The notes under the pieces were generated by a model. It saw only the letters and a program-made list of their open reading frames with translations. It had not been told where the DNA came from and did not search any database. A stretch of 8,209 nucleotides of DNA, from positions 1 through 8,209 of the forward strand of contig DASXXS010000001.1 of the NCBI GenBank assembly GCA_036502925.1, in the 5' to 3' direction. The translations under genes and the position numbers were made by a program. Of this stretch, positions 1 to 5,779 are shown piece after piece. Positions within the stretch are counted from its first letter, which is position 1, and each line of letters begins with the position of its first letter. This DNA is from VAZQ01 sp036502925. Lineage in GTDB: Bacteria; Pseudomonadota; Alphaproteobacteria; Rhizobiales; Xanthobacteraceae.

Positions 1-87
1 CGACCGGCGCCACCCGGTGGCGGGCGAACAGCTCCGGGAACAGCCGCAGCATGATCTCCCGGTTCTCCAGCATGTAGGAGACGCCCG
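1..87. repeat. Exact inverted copy of bases 203-289 (fold-back junction)
   Basis: Base i of 1-87 is the complement of base 290-i over all 87 positions, and the match breaks at 88/202. The partner arm, 203-289, lies inside the ATP-grasp coding sequence and the spacer is 115 bp. Read in the frame of that gene, this arm gives unrelated residues and a TGA at 52-54, so it does not encode the missing N-terminus. From base 88 the sequence resumes as normal family sequence. A perfect inverted duplication of one's own downstream coding sequence at the very edge suggests a chimeric read or hairpin at a contig end. A genuine inverted duplication disrupting the gene is the alternative. Confidence 0.9.
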
Positions 88-1131
88 GAGATGTACGGCC
101 AGCGCGTGCCTCATGACATCTACGTCCATGTCGGCGGCATCGACATCATCCGGGTCGATGCCGAGAGCTTCTACGTATTGGAGGACAATGCCCGCACCCC
201 CTCGGGCGTCTCCTACATGCTGGAGAACCGGGAGATCATGCTGCGGCTGTTCCCGGAGCTGTTCGCCCGCCACCGGGTGGCGCCGGTCGAGAACTATCCG
301 GACGAGCTGCTGGCGACCTTGAAGTCGGTGGCGCCGAGCACCGCCAACTCAGACCCGACCGTGGTGCTGCTCACGCCCGGCGTCTACAACTCGGCCTATT
401 ACGAGCACTCCTTCCTGGCCGACAAGCTCGGCGTCGAGCTGGTCGAGGGGCGCGACCTGTTCGTCAAGGACGAGCTCGTCTTCATGCGCACGACCCAGGG
501 CCCCAAGCGCGTCGACGTGATCTATCGGCGCATCGACGACGACTTCCTCGATCCGCTGACCTTCCGCCCCGATTCCGCGCTCGGCGTGCCGGGCCTGATG
601 TCCAGCTACCATGCCGGCCATGTCACGCTCGCCAACGCGGTCGGCACCGGCATCGCCGACGACAAGGCGGTCTACAGCTACATGCCCAAGATCGTGAAGT
701 TCTATCTCGGCCAGGAGCCGATCTTGAAGAATGTTCCAACCTGGTGCTGCCGCGAAGCCGACCACCTCGCTTACGTGCTCGATCACCTGGAGGAGCTGGT
801 GGTCAAGGAGGTGCACGGCTCGGGCGGCTACGGCATGATGATCGGGCCGAAATCCGACAAGGCCACGATCGCGGCCTTTCGCGCCAAGCTCAAAGCCGGC
901 CCGAAGAACTTCATCGCGCAGCCCACGCTGGCCCTCTCCACTTGCCCGACCTGCGTCGAGGAAGGCGTCGCCCCGCGCCATGTCGATCTGCGCCCCTTCG
1001 TGCTGACCGGGCGCGACCGCATCCGCATCGTGCCGGGCGGGCTCACGCGGGTGGCTTTGCAGAAGGGCTCGCTGGTGGTCAATTCGAGCCAGGGCGGCGG
1101 CACCAAGGATACCTGGGTGCTGGATACCTGA
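88..1131 (+). CDS. Circularly permuted ATP-grasp protein (CP_ATPgrasp, DUF404/DUF407 type), 5'-truncated
   Basis: This is an ATP-dependent carboxylate-amine/thiol ligase-like enzyme of the circularly permuted ATP-grasp type, presumed cytosolic; its substrate is unknown. Numbering from the internal Met at 91, visible hallmarks are YVLEDN at 28-33 followed by RTPSGVSYMLENRE at 35-48, YRRIDDDFLDP at 145-155, a glycine-rich nucleotide-binding stretch VVKEVHGSGGYG at 237-248, FIAQPTLALST at 274-284, RHVDLRPFV at 296-304, and the C-terminal SSQGGGTKDTWVL at 332-344. Full-length relatives are about 470-490 residues, so roughly 120-130 N-terminal residues are missing. The ATG at 91 is internal, not the true start: the Glu codon at 88 still fits the family, and the sequence before it is the inverted repeat. 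The gene ends 3 bp before the alpha-E gene, its usual partner. Confidence 0.92.
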   Translation, partial: EMYGQRVPHDIYVHVGGIDIIRVDAESFYVLEDNARTPSGVSYMLENREIMLRLFPELFARHRVAPVENYPDELLATLKSVAPSTANSDPTVVLLTPGVYNSAYYEHSFLADKLGVELVEGRDLFVKDELVFMRTTQGPKRVDVIYRRIDDDFLDPLTFRPDSALGVPGLMSSYHAGHVTLANAVGTGIADDKAVYSYMPKIVKFYLGQEPILKNVPTWCCREADHLAYVLDHLEELVVKEVHGSGGYGMMIGPKSDKATIAAFRAKLKAGPKNFIAQPTLALSTCPTCVEEGVAPRHVDLRPFVLTGRDRIRIVPGGLTRVALQKGSLVVNSSQGGGTKDTWVLDT

Positions 1132-1134
1132 ACA

Positions 1135-2076
1135 ATGCTCTCGCGCACCGCCGATAATCTGTTCTGGCTCGCGCGCTACGTCGAGCGCGCGGAATGCCTG
1201 GCCCGCATCCTCGAAGTGACGCAGCGCGTCACCACGCTGCCGCTTGCCTATGTGGGCGCGACCAATGAATGGGAATCGGCGATCGAGACCGCCGGCTGCG
1301 CCGCCGCCTTCGCCAGCAATTATCCCGAGGCGAACGAGGAGACGGTCATCGATTTCCTGTGCTTCTCCGCGGCCAATCCCTCGTCGATCCGCAGCTGCTT
1401 CGAGATCGCGCGCACCAATGCACGCGCGGTGCGCACCGCGCTCACAGTCGAGATGTGGGATGCCATCAACGGCACCTGGCTCGAGCTCAAGCGCTTCGGC
1501 AACGGTCCCACCTCGCGCGAGGAATTCATGCGCTTCCTGCGCTGGGTCCAGGAGAGCTCGCTGCGCTTCGACGGCTCGGCCTACCGCACGATGCTGCGCA
1601 ACGACGCCTATTGGTTCTCCCGCCTCGGCGTCTACATCGAGCGGGCCGACAACACCGCCCGCATCCTCGACGTCAAGTATCATCTGCTGCTGCCGGCCAA
1701 CGAGCGCGTCGGCGGACCGCTCGATTATTTCCAGTGGGCGGCGATCCTGCGCTCGGTCTCCGCGCTCACCGCCTACCATTGGGTCTACCGCGAAAGCGTC
1801 AAGCCTTGGCTGATCGCCGACCTGCTCATCCTCAAGGACGAGATGCCGCGCTCGCTGGCGAGCTGCTACAGCGCACTGGTGCAGAATCTCGACAATATCG
1901 CCCGCGCCTACGGCCGCCAGGGCGCGGCCCAGCGCAAGGCGCGCGCCATCCGGGCGCGGCTCGAGAACAGCCGGATGGAGGAGATCTTCAAGGAGGGGTT
2001 GCACGAGTTCATCGACGGCTTCATCAATGACAACAACGAGCTCGGGACCGTGGTCAGCGAGCAATACCTGATGTGA
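1135..2076 (+). CDS. Alpha-E domain protein (DUF403)
   Basis: The 313-residue product is a full-length, all-helical alpha-E family protein of unknown biochemical role, found almost always next to circularly permuted ATP-grasp and transglutaminase genes. The N-terminus LSRTADNLFWLARYVERAE (residues 2-20) is typical. The sequence shows an internal duplication: YVERAECLARILEV at 15-28 recurs as YIERADNTARILDV at 167-180. There is no signal peptide or membrane segment, so it is probably cytosolic. The ATG at 1135 follows the ATP-grasp stop by 3 bp and has no strong Shine-Dalgarno sequence, which suggests translational coupling. The stop at 2074-2076 is separated by one base from the stop of the opposing gene. 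A role as structural partner or co-factor of the ligase is inferred from context only. Confidence 0.93.
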   Translation: MLSRTADNLFWLARYVERAECLARILEVTQRVTTLPLAYVGATNEWESAIETAGCAAAFASNYPEANEETVIDFLCFSAANPSSIRSCFEIARTNARAVRTALTVEMWDAINGTWLELKRFGNGPTSREEFMRFLRWVQESSLRFDGSAYRTMLRNDAYWFSRLGVYIERADNTARILDVKYHLLLPANERVGGPLDYFQWAAILRSVSALTAYHWVYRESVKPWLIADLLILKDEMPRSLASCYSALVQNLDNIARAYGRQGAAQRKARAIRARLENSRMEEIFKEGLHEFIDGFINDNNELGTVVSEQYLM

Positions 2077-2077
2077 G

Positions 2078-2932
2078 TCAAGCGATCAGAATATCGGTCG
2101 CGGCGCGCAGGAAGGTTTCGGCGGCGGCCTGCTGATCGCGCGCCGCGATGATGCGATCGGCGGGCGCGACCGCGGCGGTGAAGTGATGCGAGTGCCAATG
2201 CCCCACCGGCGGCAGAGAAGGCAGAGCGGCGACATCCGGCGGCGGATGGCAGCTGACGTAGAAATAGGGCCGGTCGTAATACGCGTCGCCCGCGGAAAAG
2301 CCGACCCCGACCGTACGCGCAGCCGCTCTCGAACCGAGCGAGATCAGGCTGTCGAGATCGAAATGATGCGGCCAGCAACGCACGGGCGGAGCATCGATGC
2401 CGCGCGCGACGATCCCTTGCCTCGTCTTCTCCAGAACATGATCGGCGTTCGCAAACCAGGCGACCAGCTCGGCCAGTGCGGGGGCGAGCCCGGCTGCCCC
2501 ATAAGGCGCGCCGTGCCCGATCGGATGCTCGGGCATTTGATACGGCGACGGCAAGTCGAGGGCGTCGGCATCGAGGCCCTTTGCGCGCAGATGCCGGCCG
2601 AGCCACTGGCGGATCTCAGGGTCGCGGCGGCCTTGCAGGCTGATGGCCTGCGCTCCCGCCGGCGCGGGGACGTCCCGCAAGGTGAGCGTCAAATCGGAGA
2701 TGACCAATCCGAGCACGGCACCCTGCGGCAGCGCGTGGGTGGTCGGGCCGGCAATGGCGTCGTCCCAGCCGAGACTGGTATGGCGGTCATCCGGGCGGGG
2801 CGGCACATGGGCGCGCGCCGCGCGCGCAAGCCACTGCACCGCATAGTGGCCCTGCAGGCGAGCCTCGCGCAAGGCGCTCCAATCGACGCCGTTGAGCTTG
2901 CGCCACTGAAATTCGCTCGCCAATCCGCTCAT
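2078..2932 (-). CDS. Conserved hypothetical protein, unknown function
   Basis: The product is 284 residues, starting at the ATG at 2932-2930. An AGGT on the minus strand (2942-2939) lies 6 nt before it. A longer reading back to a TTG at 2989 is possible but would start inside the divergent promoter region and lacks support. I do not recognise a named domain. The sequence resembles a widespread unannotated bacterial family: an N-terminal LREARLQGHYAVQWLA (21-36) and RPDDRHTSLGW (46-56), an EHPIGHGAPY block (135-144), PVRCWPHHFDLDSLISLG (183-200), VGVGFSAGDAYYDRPYFYV (208-226) and GHWHSHHFTAAV (244-255). The His- and Trp-rich C-terminal half could bind a metal, but that is a guess. No signal peptide is seen. 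It sits between the alpha-E and transglutaminase genes on the opposite strand and is divergent from the latter with an 80-bp gap. Confidence 0.85.
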   Translation of the reverse strand: MSGLASEFQWRKLNGVDWSALREARLQGHYAVQWLARAARAHVPPRPDDRHTSLGWDDAIAGPTTHALPQGAVLGLVISDLTLTLRDVPAPAGAQAISLQGRRDPEIRQWLGRHLRAKGLDADALDLPSPYQMPEHPIGHGAPYGAAGLAPALAELVAWFANADHVLEKTRQGIVARGIDAPPVRCWPHHFDLDSLISLGSRAAARTVGVGFSAGDAYYDRPYFYVSCHPPPDVAALPSLPPVGHWHSHHFTAAVAPADRIIAARDQQAAAETFLRAATDILIA

Positions 2933-2954
2933 CGCCCGACCTGCTTGTCGCCAA

Positions 2955-2960
2955 AGTATA
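2955..2960 (-). promoter_or_regulatory. Possible -10 element for the opposite-strand hypothetical gene
   Basis: On the minus strand the bases read TATACT, five of six matches to TATAAT, about 23 bp before the ATG at 2932 in the short divergent gap 2933-3012. No convincing -35 lies at the normal distance: 17 bp upstream the bases are TTTTCG, and a TTGGCA is 23 bp away, which is too far. This is the only AT-rich patch in the gap, so it probably marks the divergent promoter zone, but strand and strength are uncertain. Confidence 0.25.
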
Positions 2961-3012
2961 GATTGCGGCTTCCCCTGCGAAAATGCCAAAACGGTTCCAG
3001 GTGATGCCGGCC

Positions 3013-3840
3013 ATGCGTCTTAGCATCTCGCACAGAACGACTTACCATTACACGCCGCCCGCCAGCCGGGTGATCCAGGTACTCCGGCTGACGCCGCGCA
3101 ATCACGACGGCCAGTATGTGGTGAGCTGGCGCATCGACGTCTCGGCCGATTGCCGGCTCGACCAGCATGAGGACGCCTTCGGCAACATCACCCATGCCTT
3201 TGCCGCTGACGGCCCGCTCCCCGAGCTGTCGCTGCTGGTGGAGGGCGAGATCGAGACCCGGGACGCGCAGGGCATCGTGCGCGATGCGGTCGAGCGATTT
3301 CCGCCGAGCCTGTTCCTGCGCGAGACGGCGCTGACAGCCTGTGACGCCGAGATCGCCGCTTTCGCGGCAGCGGCGCGGCAAACGCAGCGCGACGACGCGT
3401 TGCAGGTGCTGCATCGGCTGCTCGAGCGCCTGCACGAGGAGATGCTGTGCGACTCCGATACGACCTATGTGGAGACCACGGCGGCGAAAGCCTTCGCGCT
3501 CAAGCACGGCATCTGTCAGGACCTCGCCCATATTTTCATCACCGCCTCCCGCAGCCTCGGCATTCCGGCGCGCTATGTCGGCGGTTATTTCTGTCGCGAC
3601 GAACGCGCGACGGCGCAGGATGCCGGCCACGCCTGGGCCGAGGCCTTCGTGCGCGATCTCGGCTGGGTCGCTTTCGATCCCGCCAACGGCATTTGCGCCA
3701 CCGATGCCCATACGCGCGTGGCGGTCGGCCTCGACCATCTCGGCGCCGCGCCGGTACGCGGCATGCGCTACGGCGGCGGGACGGAGACTCTGGCGGTCGA
3801 CATCCAGGTCGACCAGGCTTCCCGCCAGACGCAAAGCTGA
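3013..3840 (+). CDS. Transglutaminase-like cysteine protease family protein
   Basis: The product is 275 residues. Residues about 1-85 match the bacterial transglutaminase-like N-terminal region (MRLSISHRTTYHY start, then RVIQVLRLTPR). The rest is the transglutaminase/papain-like core. The catalytic triad is visible: Cys168 in KHGICQDLAHIF, His206 in AGHAWAEAFV and Asp222 in VAFDPANG. Members act as cysteine peptidases or acyl-transferases on amide bonds; no substrate is known here. There is no signal peptide, so it is probably cytosolic. I chose the ATG at 3013 because AGGTGA at 2999-3004 sits 8 nt before it and family members start with this MRLxIxHxTxYxY pattern; ATGs at 2983 and 3004 are less likely. 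The Anbu gene follows after 94 bp. Such genes are regular companions of alpha-E and ATP-grasp genes, suggesting one pathway. Confidence 0.94.
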   Translation: MRLSISHRTTYHYTPPASRVIQVLRLTPRNHDGQYVVSWRIDVSADCRLDQHEDAFGNITHAFAADGPLPELSLLVEGEIETRDAQGIVRDAVERFPPSLFLRETALTACDAEIAAFAAAARQTQRDDALQVLHRLLERLHEEMLCDSDTTYVETTAAKAFALKHGICQDLAHIFITASRSLGIPARYVGGYFCRDERATAQDAGHAWAEAFVRDLGWVAFDPANGICATDAHTRVAVGLDHLGAAPVRGMRYGGGTETLAVDIQVDQASRQTQS

Positions 3841-3847
3841 ACCGGCA

Positions 3848-3877
3848 TTGCTCCCCCGCCGCCGGGCTGGCTATAAG
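3848..3877 (+). promoter_or_regulatory. Possible promoter of the Anbu gene
   Basis: TTGCTC at 3848-3853 and TATAAG at 3872-3877 could be -35 and -10 elements with an 18-bp spacer. The -10 matches TATAAT at five of six positions; the -35 shares only TTG. Transcription would begin near 3884, within the tandem 11-bp repeats, which would then sit where a repressor could act. The alternative is read-through from the transglutaminase gene. Confidence 0.3.
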
Positions 3878-3910
3878 GACGTCATAAGAGCGTCTTAACA
3901 GCGTGCTGGC
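3878..3910 (+). promoter_or_regulatory. Three tandem 11-bp direct repeats, candidate regulator-binding site
   Basis: Three consecutive 11-mers lie between the transglutaminase and Anbu genes: GACGTCATAAG (3878-3888), AGCGTCTTAAC (3889-3899) and AGCGTGCTGGC (3900-3910). The first two share 7 of 11 bases, and so do the second and third; CGT recurs every 11 bp, about one helical turn. In the phase starting at 3873, copies one and two are ATAAGGACGTC and ATAAGAGCGTC, with 9 of 11 matches. An 11-bp tandem layout with GTCAT-like cores recalls PhoB-type operators, but the match is partial. The site ends 24 bp before the Anbu start codon. Confidence 0.35.
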
Positions 3911-3934
3911 ACTGCCTGGAACTGTTGCATCCCG

Positions 3935-4681
3935 ATGACCTACTGCTGCGGAATTCTCGTGCGCGATGGCCTGGTCATGTTTGCGGACACGCGTACCAAT
4001 GCCGGCGTCGACAACATCTCGACGTTCCGCAAGCTGCATGTCTTCACCCAGCCCGGCGAGCGCATCCTGGCAATTGCCAGCGCCGGCAATCTGTCGATCA
4101 GCCAGTCGGTGGTGAGCATGGTGCGCGAGGGATTTGACAATCCCTATACCGGCGAGAGCGAGACCCTGATGAACGCACCCACCCTGTTCCAGGCGGCGCA
4201 ACGCGTCGGGCGCACCATTCGCGATATCTTCAACGAGGAGGGCAAGACGCTCGAGGCCTCGGACGTCAAGTTCGACGTCTCGTTCCTGCTGGGCGGACAG
4301 ATCAAGGGCGAGCGCCCGCGGCTGTTCATGCTCTATTCCGCCGGCAATTTCATCGAGTGCACCCAGGATACGCCCTACCTCCAGATCGGCGAGCACAAAT
4401 ACGGCAAGCCCGTGCTCGACCGTGCCATCACGTTCGATTCCGATCTCTACGACGCGCTCAAGATCGGCCTGGTCTCGGTCGATTCGACCATGCGTTCCAA
4501 CCTCAGCGTCGGCCTGCCGCTCGATATCGTGGTGGCGCGGCGCGATGCCCTTGACGCCGAGCTCAGTTACCGCATCGAGCCGGGCGAGCCCTATTTTCAC
4601 GATCTGCGCGAACGCTGGTCGGCGGCGTTGCGCGCCGCCCATGCCGGCATCCCGCGGCCGCCCTATAAGACGAATCGCTGA
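3935..4681 (+). CDS. anbu: Anbu proteasome-type peptidase (ancestral beta subunit)
   Basis: The 248-residue product is an N-terminal-nucleophile hydrolase of the proteasome/HslV superfamily, group Anbu (predicted proteasome-type protease). The N-terminus MTYCCG exposes Thr after Met removal. Counting that Thr as 1, Asp17 (FADTRTNAGVDN) and Lys32 (STFRKLHVF) occupy the expected active-site positions. Further conserved blocks are LAIASAGNLSISQSVV (residues 45-60 from Met), FDVSFLLGGQIKGERPRLF (113-131), YGKPVLDR (156-163) and SVDSTMRSNLSVGLPLDIV (181-199). The length is usual for the family. Studied homologues form open ring or helical assemblies in the cytoplasm with little peptidase activity in vitro. 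The start is fixed by the need for Thr at position 2; the ribosome binding site is weak. Gene context with ATP-grasp, alpha-E and transglutaminase proteins is the classic Anbu neighbourhood. Confidence 0.96.
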   Translation: MTYCCGILVRDGLVMFADTRTNAGVDNISTFRKLHVFTQPGERILAIASAGNLSISQSVVSMVREGFDNPYTGESETLMNAPTLFQAAQRVGRTIRDIFNEEGKTLEASDVKFDVSFLLGGQIKGERPRLFMLYSAGNFIECTQDTPYLQIGEHKYGKPVLDRAITFDSDLYDALKIGLVSVDSTMRSNLSVGLPLDIVVARRDALDAELSYRIEPGEPYFHDLRERWSAALRAAHAGIPRPPYKTNR

Positions 4682-4759
4682 TTGCGGCCGCGCCGCTCGT
4701 CGGTCAGGATAGCGCCCGCCGCCAACGCCCACGCCAATCGCTTCGCGGGGAAGTTCCAA

Positions 4760-5518
4760 ATGAGTGCGCCGACCAAGATCGCCCTGGTGACCGGGGCCGG
4801 GACCGGGATCGGACAAGCCGTCGCCTTGGCCCTGATGCGGGAGGGTTATGCGGTCGCGCTCGCCGGTCGGCGGCAGGACAAGCTGGACGAGACCGCCGCC
4901 GCCGGCCATGCGATCGGGGCGCGCAGCCTGGCGGTCAAGACCGACGTGAGCGACCCGGCTTCGGTCAAGGCGCTGTTTGCCAAGACCCGGGACACGTTCG
5001 GCCGCCTCGACGTGCTGTTCAACAATGCCGGGATCGGCGCGCCGCCCATGCCGCTCGAAGAGCTGCCCTTGGAGACCTGGAGAAAAGTCGTCGACATCAA
5101 TCTCACCGGCATGTTCCTGTGCACGCAGGAAGCCATCAGGATCATGAAGTCGCAGGAGCCGCGCGGCGGGCGCATCGTCAACAACGGCTCGATCTCGGCC
5201 CATGCCCCGCGCCCGCACGCCGTCGCCTATACGGCGACCAAGCACGGCGTCACCGGCTTGACCAAGCAAACCGCGCTCGATTGCCGCGGTTACGATATCG
5301 CCTGCGGTCAGATCGATATCGGCAATGCCGGGACGCCGCTGACCGAGCGCATGGTCGCCGGCGTCCTGCAGCCCGACGGCAGCAAGCGGCCGGAGCCGCG
5401 CATGAATGTCGACGACGTCGGCAGGGCGGTGGTCTACATGGTGGGCCTGCCGCTCGACACCAATGTGCTGTTCATGACCGTGATGGCCAACCTGATGCCG
5501 TTCGTGGGGCGCGGATAG
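4760..5518 (+). CDS. SDR family oxidoreductase
   Basis: The product is a 252-residue classical short-chain dehydrogenase/reductase. Visible motifs are the dinucleotide-binding TGAGTGIG at 11-18, Asp62 (KTDVSD), NNAG at 88-91, Asn114 in the INLTG helix, Ser144 or Ser146 (NNGSIS), and the catalytic YTATK with Tyr157 and Lys161. Arg37-Arg38 after the second beta strand favour NADP(H) over NAD(H). The usual Pro-Gly after the catalytic helix is replaced by a DIGNAGTPLT stretch (186-195), typical of one SDR subgroup. The substrate cannot be told. GGGGAAG at 4747-4753 lies 6 nt before the ATG at 4760. A longer reading from TTG at 4682 is unsupported. It follows Anbu by 78 bp on the same strand, but a functional link is not evident. 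Confidence 0.95.
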   Translation: MSAPTKIALVTGAGTGIGQAVALALMREGYAVALAGRRQDKLDETAAAGHAIGARSLAVKTDVSDPASVKALFAKTRDTFGRLDVLFNNAGIGAPPMPLEELPLETWRKVVDINLTGMFLCTQEAIRIMKSQEPRGGRIVNNGSISAHAPRPHAVAYTATKHGVTGLTKQTALDCRGYDIACGQIDIGNAGTPLTERMVAGVLQPDGSKRPEPRMNVDDVGRAVVYMVGLPLDTNVLFMTVMANLMPFVGRG

Positions 5519-5614
5519 CGCATTTTCAGGAAAAGCCGCCCACGCGAAGGCACCGAAGCCACATCCCCCTGAAGGCCAGGGCTATCGCGTTTGGATTTCG
5601 TTGTTTGGCGTAGC

Positions 5615-5663
5615 GGCGCCGAATCCCTCCCCCTGAAAGGGGGAGGGTGGCGCCGAAGGCGCC
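5615..5663. repeat. Nested GC-rich palindromes, REP-like intergenic repeat
   Basis: In the gap between the dehydrogenase and transporter genes, CCCTCCCCCT (5625-5634), a GAA spacer and AGGGGGAGGG (5638-5647) form a perfect 10-bp stem. Right after it GGCGCC-GAA-GGCGCC (5649-5663) forms a second hairpin, and another GGCGCCGAA lies at 5615-5623. I recall similar palindromes scattered between genes in Rhizobiales and related orders. No T-run follows either stem, so it is not a standard terminator, although the structure could protect or end transcripts. The rest of the 5519-5779 gap shows no gene; the only AT-rich patch is TTTTTACACTAT near 5730-5741, without a matching -35. Confidence 0.7.
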
Positions 5664-5779
5664 GGGTGGGGGTCTCGTCTCCTCGCGGATTCGGTCAGCT
5701 GCGAATGCGCGGCATGGCGGCGGCCCTCATTTTTACACTATCATGCGCCGCGCCGGCAGCTTGCCGCGGGGCCTGAGAA

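Noticed and set aside
17..322. A 101-codon plus-strand frame at the left edge.
   Set aside because: It starts inside the inverted repeat and continues in a shifted frame of the ATP-grasp gene, giving Ser/Arg-rich sequence.
349..2064. A 571-codon open frame on the minus strand opposite the ATP-grasp and alpha-E genes.
   Set aside because: It spans two recognisable plus-strand genes in antisense, its protein is low-complexity and shows no domain; long antisense frames are usual in GC-rich coding DNA.
2002..2080. Search for a terminator between the alpha-E and opposing genes.
   Set aside because: No stem with a T-run was found and the coding regions leave a single base between them.
3874..3897. 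TAAG(G)ACG with CGTCTTA as a hairpin before Anbu.
   Set aside because: The 7-bp stem with a bulge is weak and no T-run follows; the tandem 11-bp repeat explains the same bases better.
3539..5269. A 576-codon minus-strand open frame opposite the transglutaminase, Anbu and dehydrogenase genes.
   Set aside because: It crosses three well-supported plus-strand genes and two intergenic gaps and translates to Arg/Gly/Ala-rich sequence without motifs.
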